DNA of 64,000 nucleotides. Origin: Lentisphaerota bacterium (GTDB lineage: Bacteria; Verrucomicrobiota; Lentisphaeria; Victivallales; Victivallaceae). Numbering within the stretch: the stretch's first letter is position 1; each line of letters starts with the position of its first letter. Of the stretch, positions 54,401 to 61,642 are shown piece by piece. A program made the translations under genes and the position numbers. The stretch is taken from NCBI GenBank assembly GCA_015061605.1, contig SUWH01000002.1, positions 62,001-126,000 of the forward strand, read 5' to 3'. Below the pieces are notes generated by a model that saw only the letters and a program-made list of their open reading frames with translations, made no database searches and was not told where the DNA came from.

Positions 54401-57204
54401 TCAGTGATCTTTGCCAGTTCCTGGGCGCAGACCGCATTGACCAGATTGAAGCGGATCAGGGTGTAGATTTTATATACTGCATTGACTTTGCGTTTGGCAT
54501 AGTCGCTTTTGGCAGCTTTGAGAGCGGCATCCATGGCGGCATCAAATTTTTTGATATCGTCAGCGGTGTAGTATTTGTACTGATTGAAGCGATTACGGTT
54601 TTTGATCGGGATGTCAAAATCCGGATCGCGGGCGCAGACAGCTTCAAAGAGGTCAAAGAGGGCTTTGACCTTCATACCGGCTTCGGCGTACATGGAATTG
54701 AAGTAGTCATCGAGCAATGCTTCGATATTGACATCGGGATTCCAGACGATGTTGTCCAATACATACTGGCGGGGGGCGGAGAAGATGAGTGAAGCGGGGA
54801 AATATTCCACCCACATACTTTCCAGATGGTAGTTTTTCATTGCATCTTTCCAGAGTTTACCCATCAATCTGGGGTAGTAGCGCGGAGTGATGAAGCTGCT
54901 GCCGATGGAGTAGATGTAGTCATAAAGTCCGAAATGTTTGGTTCCGACCGCGCGCCAGTCTTTCATTGCGCGGAAAGCACTGATGCCCATCCCGGTAACT
55001 TCGACAAGGACGTTGGGTTCCATTTTTACGCCTTTGGGAACGGCATAACTGCAGCGGCTGTAGGCTATGAACGCCGCGACTTTATCCGGATATTTCTTTG
55101 CCAGAACTTTGGCGGCGGTATTGTAGAAACGGGCATACTGATTGCCGGTGGTTTTGAATTCATAAAGACACTTTTCGCACTGGCAGTCGCCGCCGCCGTC
55201 ATTGACGCCGAGGGGCAGACCGATGCGTTCGGGATGTTTTTTGAAGTATTCGTCAGCATATTCGGCGACCAGTTTCGGCATATCCGGATTGCTGATACAG
55301 GGGTTCCACGGGCCGGAACGTTTTTGGGGATTCATCACTTTGCGTTTGCCGTTGATGACCGGGAAATATTCCGGGTGGGTCTGATAGTATTTTTTGACCG
55401 GAACCAGACTGCTCAAGGCGTGGGTCGCCATGCAGTTGAGGCGGCTGTTGCGCCCGAAAGAACCGTTGGGGGATTTGGCAAGATAATAGCTGTTGAGGGC
55501 GGGTTCTTCTCTGATATCGAGTTTTTCCGGAAGTTCAAGCGAAGCGCGCCGGGGGACGATTTCAAAATAACTGCCCGTACCGAATTGGCGGTATCCGGCG
55601 TAGCGTTTGAGGAAGTCGTTGACCGCAAACATTATCGCGGTATGATTTTTTGCCGTTATGACCAGATTTTTTCCATCGCGGCAAAAGATGAGATAGCCGT
55701 AGGGGTGGAGTTTGGAAAGATCGGGTTTGAGTCCCTTTACATAGGCGGTTTCGCCGATGTGGACGGTGTATTCATCTTTGTTTCCGGTGATGCTGTAAAA
55801 ATTTTTCTGTCCGGTGACGCGCTGCATTATGCCGCGAAAAAATGCGCCTGCAGCGGCATCACCTCCTTTTGCGATGGCAAGATGAAGTTTTCTGCCGTTG
55901 ATCTTCACCGCCTGATTGTTCTGGGGGGCGGGGAAATATTTTTCCATTTCGACCGGATCGAGGAGGATCTCCAGCAGTTTGACCAGAGCTTCGGAATATT
56001 CTTTGTCAAACGGATGAAAACTTGTGAAAACCACCGCGCCTTTGCCGACCCGGTTCACGCCGAGTTCGATGAAGTTTTTGCCGCCGAAAAGCCGGATCAT
56101 GGAGGTGGCTTTATTCAAGCCGGGGTGGTTGCCTTTAGTGCGGGCGTAGACATTGTAAATATCGGTTTTTTCTCCGAAAATTTTGCGGGCGAGTTCGGAG
56201 GGAGCTTCTTTGGTGCGGGAATAGCTGTAAATTGAAGCTCCCAGCACGTCGGCGCCTTTGTCAAGGGTTTTGCCGTCGCTGTAAAGGTTGTTCTGACTTG
56301 CGCCCATGAAGAAAACGATACCGCCGTCTTCAACGAATTTGCGGAGCTTGGAGCGTTCGGCATCGTCGATTTTTTTGCCTTTGTACTTCATGCGGTGGGA
56401 GAAAACCAGTACATCGACCGGTTTGTCCGGCACGACAAGATCGCCCGAATTGCCGCCGTTTTTGACGCTGTTGGCAAAAATCGTGCGGAAAGCGCTGCCG
56501 GTATCGCCGAGGTAAAAGGCGGTTTTGGTAAGTTTTTTCGGAGTGGGGAAATATTTATCCAGCGTTGCCGGATCATTCAACGCTTCCATGAGTTTGATCA
56601 GCGCGGCATCGTAAGCCGGATTTGCACCGGGGGCAAAGGTGGTATATACCAGCGCGCCTTTGCCGACGCGGTTGACACCGAGGACGATACCTTTTTTATC
56701 ACCGAGCAGCCGTACCATTCTGGTAACTTTGCCCATGGCGGGATAGTTGGATTTCTGCCTGGCGACGAATTCAGCTGCTCCGGCGGCGGTATCGCCGAGG
56801 ATGGCTTTGGCGGTATCGGTGGGAGTTCCGGCAAATTTACCGTAGTTGTAGTATTCGGCGCCGAGGATCTCGCTTCCGGAAGCAAGGCTGTATTTTTTGC
56901 CGAACATGATGGCGGGAACCGCGCTGAACATAACGGCAATGCCGCCGTTTTCCAGATAGGCAAGCAGTTTCGCTTTATCGGGGATCGTACCTTTATATTT
57001 ACCCAGCTGTGAAAATACCTGCAAATCAGTTTTTTCATTGAGGGTCAGGGTCGAATTGTCGCCTGATTTGGCATAGATTTTGGAAAATGCCCGGGCAAAT
57101 ACTCCCGTGTAATTGCCGGAATAAAAGGCAGTCTTTGACGGCGCGGCGAATGCGGCAAACGCGCATACTGCCAACAACATTGAAATCATCGATTTAAGTT
57201 TCAT
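51448..57204 (-). CDS. Giant secreted protein with two DUF4838-like modules
   Basis: 1918 residues. Signal peptide (about 20), then two tandem copies (about 22-220 and 230-435) of a module starting KTAFYSGNYTGVF / KTAFYLGDTGSAF and each containing LGVNRVGKGALV or LGVNRVGKGAVV. Next a beta domain (about 440-570), a first DUF4838-like barrel with GGGDCQCEKCLYEF, a carbohydrate-binding-like beta sandwich beginning LVRNPGFEDVKN, a second DUF4838-like barrel with GYGHCECEKCLALD, and a C-terminal CBM9/DOMON domain (last about 190 residues). The paired C-x-C-x-x-C motifs may bind metal. It is presumably a glycan-degrading enzyme outside the cell; activity is unproven. Confidence 0.75.
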   Translation of the reverse strand: MKLKSMISMLLAVCAFAAFAAPSKTAFYSGNYTGVFARAFSKIYAKSGDNSTLTLNEKTDLQVFSQLGKYKGTIPDKAKLLAYLENGGIAVMFSAVPAIMFGKKYSLASGSEILGAEYYNYGKFAGTPTDTAKAILGDTAAGAAEFVARQKSNYPAMGKVTRMVRLLGDKKGIVLGVNRVGKGALVYTTFAPGANPAYDAALIKLMEALNDPATLDKYFPTPKKLTKTAFYLGDTGSAFRTIFANSVKNGGNSGDLVVPDKPVDVLVFSHRMKYKGKKIDDAERSKLRKFVEDGGIVFFMGASQNNLYSDGKTLDKGADVLGASIYSYSRTKEAPSELARKIFGEKTDIYNVYARTKGNHPGLNKATSMIRLFGGKNFIELGVNRVGKGAVVFTSFHPFDKEYSEALVKLLEILLDPVEMEKYFPAPQNNQAVKINGRKLHLAIAKGGDAAAGAFFRGIMQRVTGQKNFYSITGNKDEYTVHIGETAYVKGLKPDLSKLHPYGYLIFCRDGKNLVITAKNHTAIMFAVNDFLKRYAGYRQFGTGSYFEIVPRRASLELPEKLDIREEPALNSYYLAKSPNGSFGRNSRLNCMATHALSSLVPVKKYYQTHPEYFPVINGKRKVMNPQKRSGPWNPCISNPDMPKLVAEYADEYFKKHPERIGLPLGVNDGGGDCQCEKCLYEFKTTGNQYARFYNTAAKVLAKKYPDKVAAFIAYSRCSYAVPKGVKMEPNVLVEVTGMGISAFRAMKDWRAVGTKHFGLYDYIYSIGSSFITPRYYPRLMGKLWKDAMKNYHLESMWVEYFPASLIFSAPRQYVLDNIVWNPDVNIEALLDDYFNSMYAEAGMKVKALFDLFEAVCARDPDFDIPIKNRNRFNQYKYYTADDIKKFDAAMDAALKAAKSDYAKRKVNAVYKIYTLIRFNLVNAVCAQELAKITEIKSDKDVKKVLELIEQGYSAIADLKAYEITPAEEADIFINPKKFGVKQFKNISTLNPVSYLERSVDPVLDRVTAYLKKNGRNIGKFYRDAAAKTRHRAAKAALLTQAYMLEHTPVNLVRNPGFEDVKNIRDKHLVSDHNNFKNISYWHTWKFPNSKTEFFILKEGVHSGKHAGAIGERQIGGSIISYVKLTPGCRYKWSFYVKRNRGEEGFGYGGASVRMQGKGGWLDQGGSVSVQYPPECENNWVQVSTMFSAPDIPATALLIHGVTRQGEGVYTAFDDVKLEKVYDPAAFEAKKKSKVNFSGDKSSLQVSTALKTAEGLLAKCGQFLPELDVTLKLKKIGDHGIFQVDVPAKDKITITGDDEALRCGIYTLLNKLGIHWLNPAEEPLIPQTGISFDAGKFAGVHKPDFTYRSLHICAGKHHFDDRVARWMSFNRMNRKLTHLPEDDIVGARLQELGLLPDTTVHAYDLLIPKEKYFKSNPEFFALLGGKRTHIGSQLCLSNMEMREVFANELLAQIKQRPHIGVYGFPPNDGYGHCECEKCLALDTPEDRKTGMVNRRVADFVKDICARMNKKAPGVMLGHYSYSNFSDFMEFLPSPPENLLISVTQFHCHKHGIADPACPSNAKNHARLKHIRSKVEHVYIYDYFSYKIGRMPGPFFRSVVEDFKLYKKLKLDGWLSEASAHTSVSWESQWMNFYLAAKLLWSTDGSPDDILAEICRIRYGKAAKVMFKYWKTLEKGMMDMNGCMMKDPENFTGLFTPAIQKELSIQLAQAEKLAPANPGVKTDRTLFTYWTANYKERKQYTSEMKWKLAQYDPDAPEQPFHFVNSSSQLPDKENPTTVKVFDGGDHARFIVTCMEKRMDALQISKGVYGGDCIEIFVDDGKNPQKCYHYLFDPDGNIRASESEGRRWNWSWQHNTSVKATKLADRWILDVKVPYKDVNAVNGFGFTVIRNRHAAGARGCTGTPAGGAYFKPERYIKCQK

Positions 57205-57250
57205 TTGTCCCTCTATGATTTATGTGAACGATATAATGTATTAAATTCGC

Positions 57251-57973
57251 TTAATCTTTTCCCCAAACCGTTGCGGCACGTTTGGCGTTGGTAATGTCCC
57301 GGTATGGAGATGCATCATGTGCCCATATAGCATTACCGCCAATCAACAGAAAATGGCTGCCTTTCCCATTGTGATATGCGTAACGCAGGGTCGAAAATCC
57401 GTATGTGTAATATTCCGCATTTTCAGCTCCTACGAACGCTGTAGCCCCGGGAGCTACCTGCTGATCAAAAGCCAATATTTTTATGGAAGGATTCTTTATT
57501 TGAGTGACTTTAGGTCTGTGTTTCATTATTGATTTATTGCCCAGCATACTGCAGGTGGTTCCGGACCAACCGTTGTGTGCCGGATCCCGTGAAACAAAGG
57601 GCAGTTTGTATTTCGGACAGTACCATACCGGCGCAAACAGAATATTGTAGGCGGGATACCAGTGTTGAACCAAATACTTGTCAAAACCCTGACGCCAGCC
57701 ATGATAGCCGGTCGGACCTTTGATCTGTCCGTAGTAGGGCGCATTCAACCAGCCATCATAATCATTGTGATACATCCCGGCAGCCACACCGATTTGTCTC
57801 ATATTGTTCAAACAGGCAGTAGAAGTACTGCGCTCCCGGGCTTTTTGCAGTGACGGGAGCAAAATTGCCGCGAGGATGGCGATGATTGCGATGACGACGA
57901 GCAGCTCAATGAGCGTGAAGCTGTACAGCTTCTTCTGGCAATTGCCAGAAGAAAGATCTTTCAATGAACTCAT
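57251..57973 (-). CDS. Type II pseudopilin with palindromic leader
   Basis: 240 residues: 18-residue leader [18 protein letters not shown], then [16 protein letters not shown] and a long helix (LQKARERST). Such proteins are cut by a prepilin peptidase just before Phe and packed into a secretion pseudopilus or act alone. The residue before the cut is Ser, not the usual Gly. The late [17 protein letters not shown] is a degenerate form of the H-X9-DG motif of Lentisphaerae/Planctomycetes pseudopilins. The leader codons consist of overlapping palindromes (57917-57962). It is transcribed into the 1918-residue gene 46 bases downstream. Confidence 0.9.
   Translation of the reverse strand: MSSLKDLSSGNCQKKLYSFTLIELLVVIAIIAILAAILLPSLQKARERSTSTACLNNMRQIGVAAGMYHNDYDGWLNAPYYGQIKGPTGYHGWRQGFDKYLVQHWYPAYNILFAPVWYCPKYKLPFVSRDPAHNGWSGTTCSMLGNKSIMKHRPKVTQIKNPSIKILAFDQQVAPGATAFVGAENAEYYTYGFSTLRYAYHNGKGSHFLLIGGNAIWAHDASPYRDITNAKRAATVWGKD
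57917..57962 (-). repeat. Three overlapping perfect palindromes in the pseudopilin leader
   Basis: 57917-57932 (16 bp, GAAGCTGTACAGCTTC), 57930-57953 (24 bp, centred on CAATTG) and 57951-57962 (12 bp, GAAAGATCTTTC) are all perfect and share their outer three bases. Together they make up codons 4-19, up to the Phe of FTLIE. Confidence 0.95.
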
Positions 57974-58015
57974 AAAAAATACTCCTTGATGGTTTGTTTT
58001 TTGTGTATCTGTTTT

Positions 58016-58044
58016 ACTATAACTTCAAACAAATCAAAATACAA
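58016..58044 (-). promoter_or_regulatory. Probable promoter of the pseudopilin/giant-protein operon
   Basis: Minus-strand -35 TTGTAT (58039-58044), 17-base spacer, -10 TATAGT (58016-58021), with AAGGAG seven to twelve bases before the ATG. Confidence 0.55.
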
Positions 58045-58062
58045 CAGCAAAAAACAAAAAAA

Positions 58063-59061
58063 TTACCATTTTGTTGTTATCAGCAACGCGTTGCCTGATT
58101 TTATTACGGCACACTTCCGGATTTTTTCCAGACGTATTTCAGTTTCATCATCGCAGATGATCAGGTTTTGATCTGATTCATCAAGCTGTATTTTACCATT
58201 GGCATTGACGGCGTTTTCGTGAAAATCTTTCATCGTTATCTCATACAGCGCGCCTAAAGTACCCAGATCGTTCCACTGGAATGAGGCCTGCTTTACTGCG
58301 ACATTGGCGGCTTTTTCCATAATGGCGTAATCGATGGAGATTTTTTCACAATTTTCAAAATCGGTTTTGTAGTCTCCCCCGTTTGCCCACGATTCCAATT
58401 TTTCATACAGGGCGGGGGTGTGTTTTTGGAACGCTTTTTCGAGCGTATCAAGTTTCCAGACAAAAATACCGCAGTTCCACCAGTAGTTGCCGTCCATCAT
58501 ATAACGCCGGGCGGTTTCAAAATCCGGTTTTTCTTTGAATGCATTTACCTTGTAGACTCCGGGAGCGATTTTTTCTCCGGCATTGATATAGCCGTAACCG
58601 GTCGCCGGTTTGTCCGGTGCCGCTCCGAGAGTGGTCAGAAAACTGTTTTGAGCCTGTTCGATACAATCCAGCAGATCTTCCTGAAAACGCTTCACCGGCG
58701 TGATCCGGTGGTCGGCAGGCAGTACGATCATGGTTGCATCAGGACATTTGCGTTTGATCAATGCACTTGCCAATGCTATGCAGGGGGCGGTATTTCTCCG
58801 GCAGGGTTCTGAAATGATGTTTTCCTCCGGAAGCATCAATATTTTGCGGGCCTGAACGGCTGATTTTTCATCGGTTATCACAAAGACATTTTCAGCGTTC
58901 AAAAGCGGGAACAACCGTTGAACGGTATCTTCCAGAAGTGTCTGTTGTCCGTTGAGACTGATCAGCGGCTTGGTGCGTTCTTCGGTGCTTAAGGGCCACA
59001 ATCTTTCGCCCTTGCCGCCAGCCATGATTACCGCAAACAATTTTTCTCTGGCAATTTTCAT
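58063..59061 (-). CDS. manC: Mannose-1-phosphate guanylyltransferase
   Basis: 332 residues from MKIAREKLFAVI, preceded by GAGGAAAAT; the frame is open 18 codons upstream across the leader. Single nucleotidyltransferase domain: VIMAGGKGERLWPLSTEERTKP (GTP loop), ITDEKSAVQARKIL, VLPADHRI, and NAFKEKPDFETARRYM, then WNCGIFVWK. No C-terminal isomerase domain, so it is the short monofunctional type. It makes GDP-mannose for polysaccharides, consistent with the glycan genes elsewhere in the window. Confidence 0.92.
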   Translation of the reverse strand: MKIAREKLFAVIMAGGKGERLWPLSTEERTKPLISLNGQQTLLEDTVQRLFPLLNAENVFVITDEKSAVQARKILMLPEENIISEPCRRNTAPCIALASALIKRKCPDATMIVLPADHRITPVKRFQEDLLDCIEQAQNSFLTTLGAAPDKPATGYGYINAGEKIAPGVYKVNAFKEKPDFETARRYMMDGNYWWNCGIFVWKLDTLEKAFQKHTPALYEKLESWANGGDYKTDFENCEKISIDYAIMEKAANVAVKQASFQWNDLGTLGALYEITMKDFHENAVNANGKIQLDESDQNLIICDDETEIRLEKIRKCAVIKSGNALLITTKW

Positions 59062-59105
59062 GATTATTTTCCTCAATAACAACATTACACCGTGATACGG
59101 TAAAG

Positions 59106-59134
59106 AATATATCACCTTATCTGTGATTTGTCAA
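59106..59134 (-). promoter_or_regulatory. Sigma-70 promoter of manC
   Basis: Minus-strand -35 TTGACA (59129-59134), 17-base spacer, -10 TATATT (59106-59111). Confidence 0.8.
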
Positions 59135-59200
59135 ACATGCAATGCCGTCAGTATCGCTGTTCATCGCGGAACAAGTGCGGGGAAATTTTATTTTTCCGCT

Positions 59201-59229
59201 TGCATTTGCTTCAAAGTTGCGCTATATTG
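59201..59229 (+). promoter_or_regulatory. Sigma-70 promoter of gdhA
   Basis: -35 TTGCAT (59201-59206), 17-base spacer, -10 TATATT (59224-59229); the leader is about 70 bases. Confidence 0.65.
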
Positions 59230-59307
59230 GACATCGTTATAGTGTCTGTACGATTTACGACACACAGCGGAAAGTTTACTTTTTTCTTAAATGAAGGGAA
59301 ATGAATC

Positions 59308-60648
59308 ATGAATGAGTATGCACAGCAGGTTTTTGAACTGCGCAAACAGCAGGCTCCGTGGGAAAGTGAATTTCTTCAGAGCGTGGAAGAACTCTTTGAA
59401 TCCATCGGCAGTGTCATTGAAAGTGATCCCAGAATTCAGAAGCACTGTATTCTGGAACGTCTGACCATTCCGGAACGCATCATCTCTTTTCAGGTTCCGT
59501 GGCTCGACCGCGACGGCAATATCCAGGTCAATACCGGCTGGCGTGTCCAGTTCAACGGTGCGATCGGACCTTACAAAGGCGGTTTGCGTTTTCACCCCAC
59601 TGTGACTCTTTCAACTTTGAAATTCCTCGGATTTGAACAGACTTTCAAAAACGCCCTCACCACGCTCCCCATGGGCGGCGGCAAGGGCGGCAGCGACTTC
59701 AATCCGCGCGGCAAAACCGACATCGAAGTTATGAATTTCTGCAACTCCTTTATGCGTGAACTTTTCCGTCACATCGGCGCGCAGGTCGACGTCCCGGCAG
59801 GCGACCTCGGTGTCGGTGCCCGTGAAATCGGTTATATGTTTGGTGCCTACCGCCGTCTTGCCAACAATTACAGCGGCGTTCTGACCGGTAAAGGTGTCGG
59901 CTGGGGCGGTTCGCTCGTCCGCGCTGAAGCGACCGGTTTCGGTGCCATCTACTTTGTTCAGCACATGCTCGAAGAACTTAAAGAATCCATCGCCGGAAAA
60001 CGTATCGTCATTTCCGGTTTCGGCAACGTCGCCTGGGGTACTGCGCTCAAGGCCTCCCGCCTGGGTGCCAAAGTTATCGCCATTTCCGGTCCGGACGGCT
60101 ACATCCTCGATGAAGCCGGTCTCGATGAAGAAAAAGTCGCCTATATGCTCGAACTCCGCGCCAGCGGTATGGATATGGTTGCTCCTTACGCCGAAAAGTT
60201 CCCCGGTGCAAAATATTTCCCCGGACGCAAGGTTTGGGAAGTTCCCACCGAGATCGCCATGCCCTGTGCCATCCAGAATGAACTCAACGGCGAAGATGCC
60301 GAAATGCTCGCCAAAAACGGCGTCCGCATCGTTGCGGAAGTTTCCAATATGGGCTGTACCCCCGAAGCTATCGCAGCATTCCGCAAACACGGTGTGATCT
60401 TCGCTCCCGGCAAGGCGGTCAACGCCGGTGGTGTCGCCACCAGCTGTCTGGAAATGAGCCAGAATGCCGGACACTGCAACTGGAACGCCGACGAAGTCGA
60501 TGCCCGTCTGCACTCCATCATGACCGGTATCCACTCCACCTGTGTCAAACACGGCCGCAAGGATTCCGGAGAAATCGACTATGTTGCCGGTGCCAATATC
60601 GCCGGATTCATCCGCGTGGCAAACGCGATGATCGCCCAGGGACTCTGA
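59308..60648 (+). CDS. gdhA: NADP-type glutamate dehydrogenase (hexameric class I)
   Basis: 446 residues, the length of hexameric 50-kDa enzymes. Seen: FNGAIGPYKGGLRFHPTV, TLPMGGGKGGSDFNPRGK (catalytic Lys region), VPAGDLGVGAREIGYMFG and the dinucleotide loop ISGFGNVAWGTALKA. It fixes ammonia into glutamate, the usual entry point of nitrogen in anaerobes when ammonia is plentiful. Codons are strongly biased to C-ending forms, indicating very high expression. A terminator follows. Confidence 0.96.
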   Translation: MNEYAQQVFELRKQQAPWESEFLQSVEELFESIGSVIESDPRIQKHCILERLTIPERIISFQVPWLDRDGNIQVNTGWRVQFNGAIGPYKGGLRFHPTVTLSTLKFLGFEQTFKNALTTLPMGGGKGGSDFNPRGKTDIEVMNFCNSFMRELFRHIGAQVDVPAGDLGVGAREIGYMFGAYRRLANNYSGVLTGKGVGWGGSLVRAEATGFGAIYFVQHMLEELKESIAGKRIVISGFGNVAWGTALKASRLGAKVIAISGPDGYILDEAGLDEEKVAYMLELRASGMDMVAPYAEKFPGAKYFPGRKVWEVPTEIAMPCAIQNELNGEDAEMLAKNGVRIVAEVSNMGCTPEAIAAFRKHGVIFAPGKAVNAGGVATSCLEMSQNAGHCNWNADEVDARLHSIMTGIHSTCVKHGRKDSGEIDYVAGANIAGFIRVANAMIAQGL

Positions 60649-60665
60649 TTCAGAGTTTATGAAGT

Positions 60666-60704
60666 CAGGTGAAGAGGAAGATTTTCTCTTCACCTGTTTA
60701 TTTT
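60666..60704 (+). terminator. Intrinsic terminator of gdhA
   Basis: 11-bp stem CAGGTGAAGAG/CTCTTCACCTG with a 9-base loop, followed by TTTATTTT, 18 bases after the stop. Confidence 0.85.
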
Positions 60705-60719
60705 CAAGAGAATTGAACA

Positions 60720-61121
60720 ATGTTTCTTACTTCCGGAGCCAAAAAGTCCACCCGTAAACTGGGAATAAAAGGTGAAAATGCCGCAGTAAAACATCTGGAA
60801 TACTGCGGCATGACCATTCTCGCCCGCAACTTTCGCTGCAAGCCCGGTGAACTGGATATCGTCGCTCTGGACGGTAATGAACTGGTTTTCGTCGAAGTCA
60901 AATCGCTCCGTTACCGTCCCGGTTTCACTCCGGCGGTGAATTTGTCGGTACATCAACGCCGCCGCAACCGCAACGCGGCAAAACTTTATTACAAACTCAT
61001 CGGTTCACCGCCGCTGGTTTCCCGCTTCGATCTGGTCGAAGTGATCTTTTGGAATAATATCCTCATTTCACTGCGCCGTACCGAAAATTATCTGCTGCCG
61101 CTGCCGCCGGCTTGTACTTGA
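60720..61121 (+). CDS. YraN/UPF0102 family protein
   Basis: 133 residues of the restriction-endonuclease-like UPF0102 fold: LGIKGENAAVKHLEYCGM, ILARNFRCKPGELDIVALDG and VFVEVKSLRYRPGF, with the E-D-x(n)-E-V-K nuclease-type residues. Function in the cell is not settled (a Holliday-junction-like nuclease has been proposed). No strong ribosome site; it starts 15 bases after the gdhA terminator and may depend on read-through. Confidence 0.85.
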   Translation: MFLTSGAKKSTRKLGIKGENAAVKHLEYCGMTILARNFRCKPGELDIVALDGNELVFVEVKSLRYRPGFTPAVNLSVHQRRRNRNAAKLYYKLIGSPPLVSRFDLVEVIFWNNILISLRRTENYLLPLPPACT

Positions 61122-61132
61122 TAATGTTTGTT

Positions 61133-61188
61133 TTCGGGGAGGGGAAAAACTTCTTTTCACGGGAAAAGAAGTTTTTCCCCTCCCCGAA
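61133..61188 (+). repeat. Long perfect hairpin, copy 2 (26-bp arms)
   Basis: Arms 61133-61158 and 61163-61188 are exact inverse complements with loop ACGG, 11 bases after the yraN stop. It differs from the copy at 31711-31768 by paired changes that keep the stem perfect. It may act as a terminator. Confidence 0.9.
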
Positions 61189-61195
61189 CCCCACC

Positions 61196-61642
61196 CCTTT
61201 TCAAGAAAAGCGGGGTATTATTGCTCCCGTTGGTCGCAGACAAATGCTTAAAGCAAATTGTTTTCACAGCTGTCCCATAAAATAAGAAAAACATCTGCTC
61301 TCTCAAGTTTTTCAGCGAAAGAAAATTGAATTTTGAAAAAGTGATTTTGGCAGATTTTGTTTTGCACGGGCAAAACGTGCGTGCCGTCAGGGCGCACCAC
61401 CATTTTACGACGTGTTTAAAAAACGAATGATCCAATCGGCGGATGGATCGTGCGGCAATGTCGTGTTTTGCAAGCAAGAAGAGTGGGGAGCATACTCACG
61501 TATGTGACCCGCGAGGCGAGCGCAGCAAGGCGCGAGATTGGCCGCGAGACGCCGCCGTCCGTTGTTTTTTGTGAGATGTCTGTGAATTGTTTTTGCTCCT
61601 TTTCAAGAAAAGCGGGGTATTATTGCTCCCGTTGGTCGCAGA
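61196..61642. repeat. 45-bp perfect direct repeats, spacing 402 bp
   Basis: 61196-61240 and 61598-61642 are identical and contain AAAAGCGGGGTATTATTGC. They bracket the dispersed element copy below. The second copy reaches to the stop codon of the lipase-like gene (61643). Confidence 0.9.
61265..61584 (+). repeat. Dispersed intergenic element, copy at 61.3-61.6 kb
   Basis: Ends 61265-61280 and 61569-61584 are related as imperfect inverted repeats (11 of 16) and match the ends of the 35.4-kb copy. The interior matches that copy and the tRNA-Lys-side copy. There is no credible gene between 61122 and 61642. Confidence 0.7.

Noticed and set aside
54826-56235. 469-codon open frame on the plus strand
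   Set aside because: Fully antisense to the 1918-residue gene; it has odd composition, no ribosome site and no recognisable domain. It arises from codon bias of the real gene.
59611-60720. 369-codon open frame on the minus strand
   Set aside because: Antisense to gdhA; composition typical of a shadow of a strongly biased gene.
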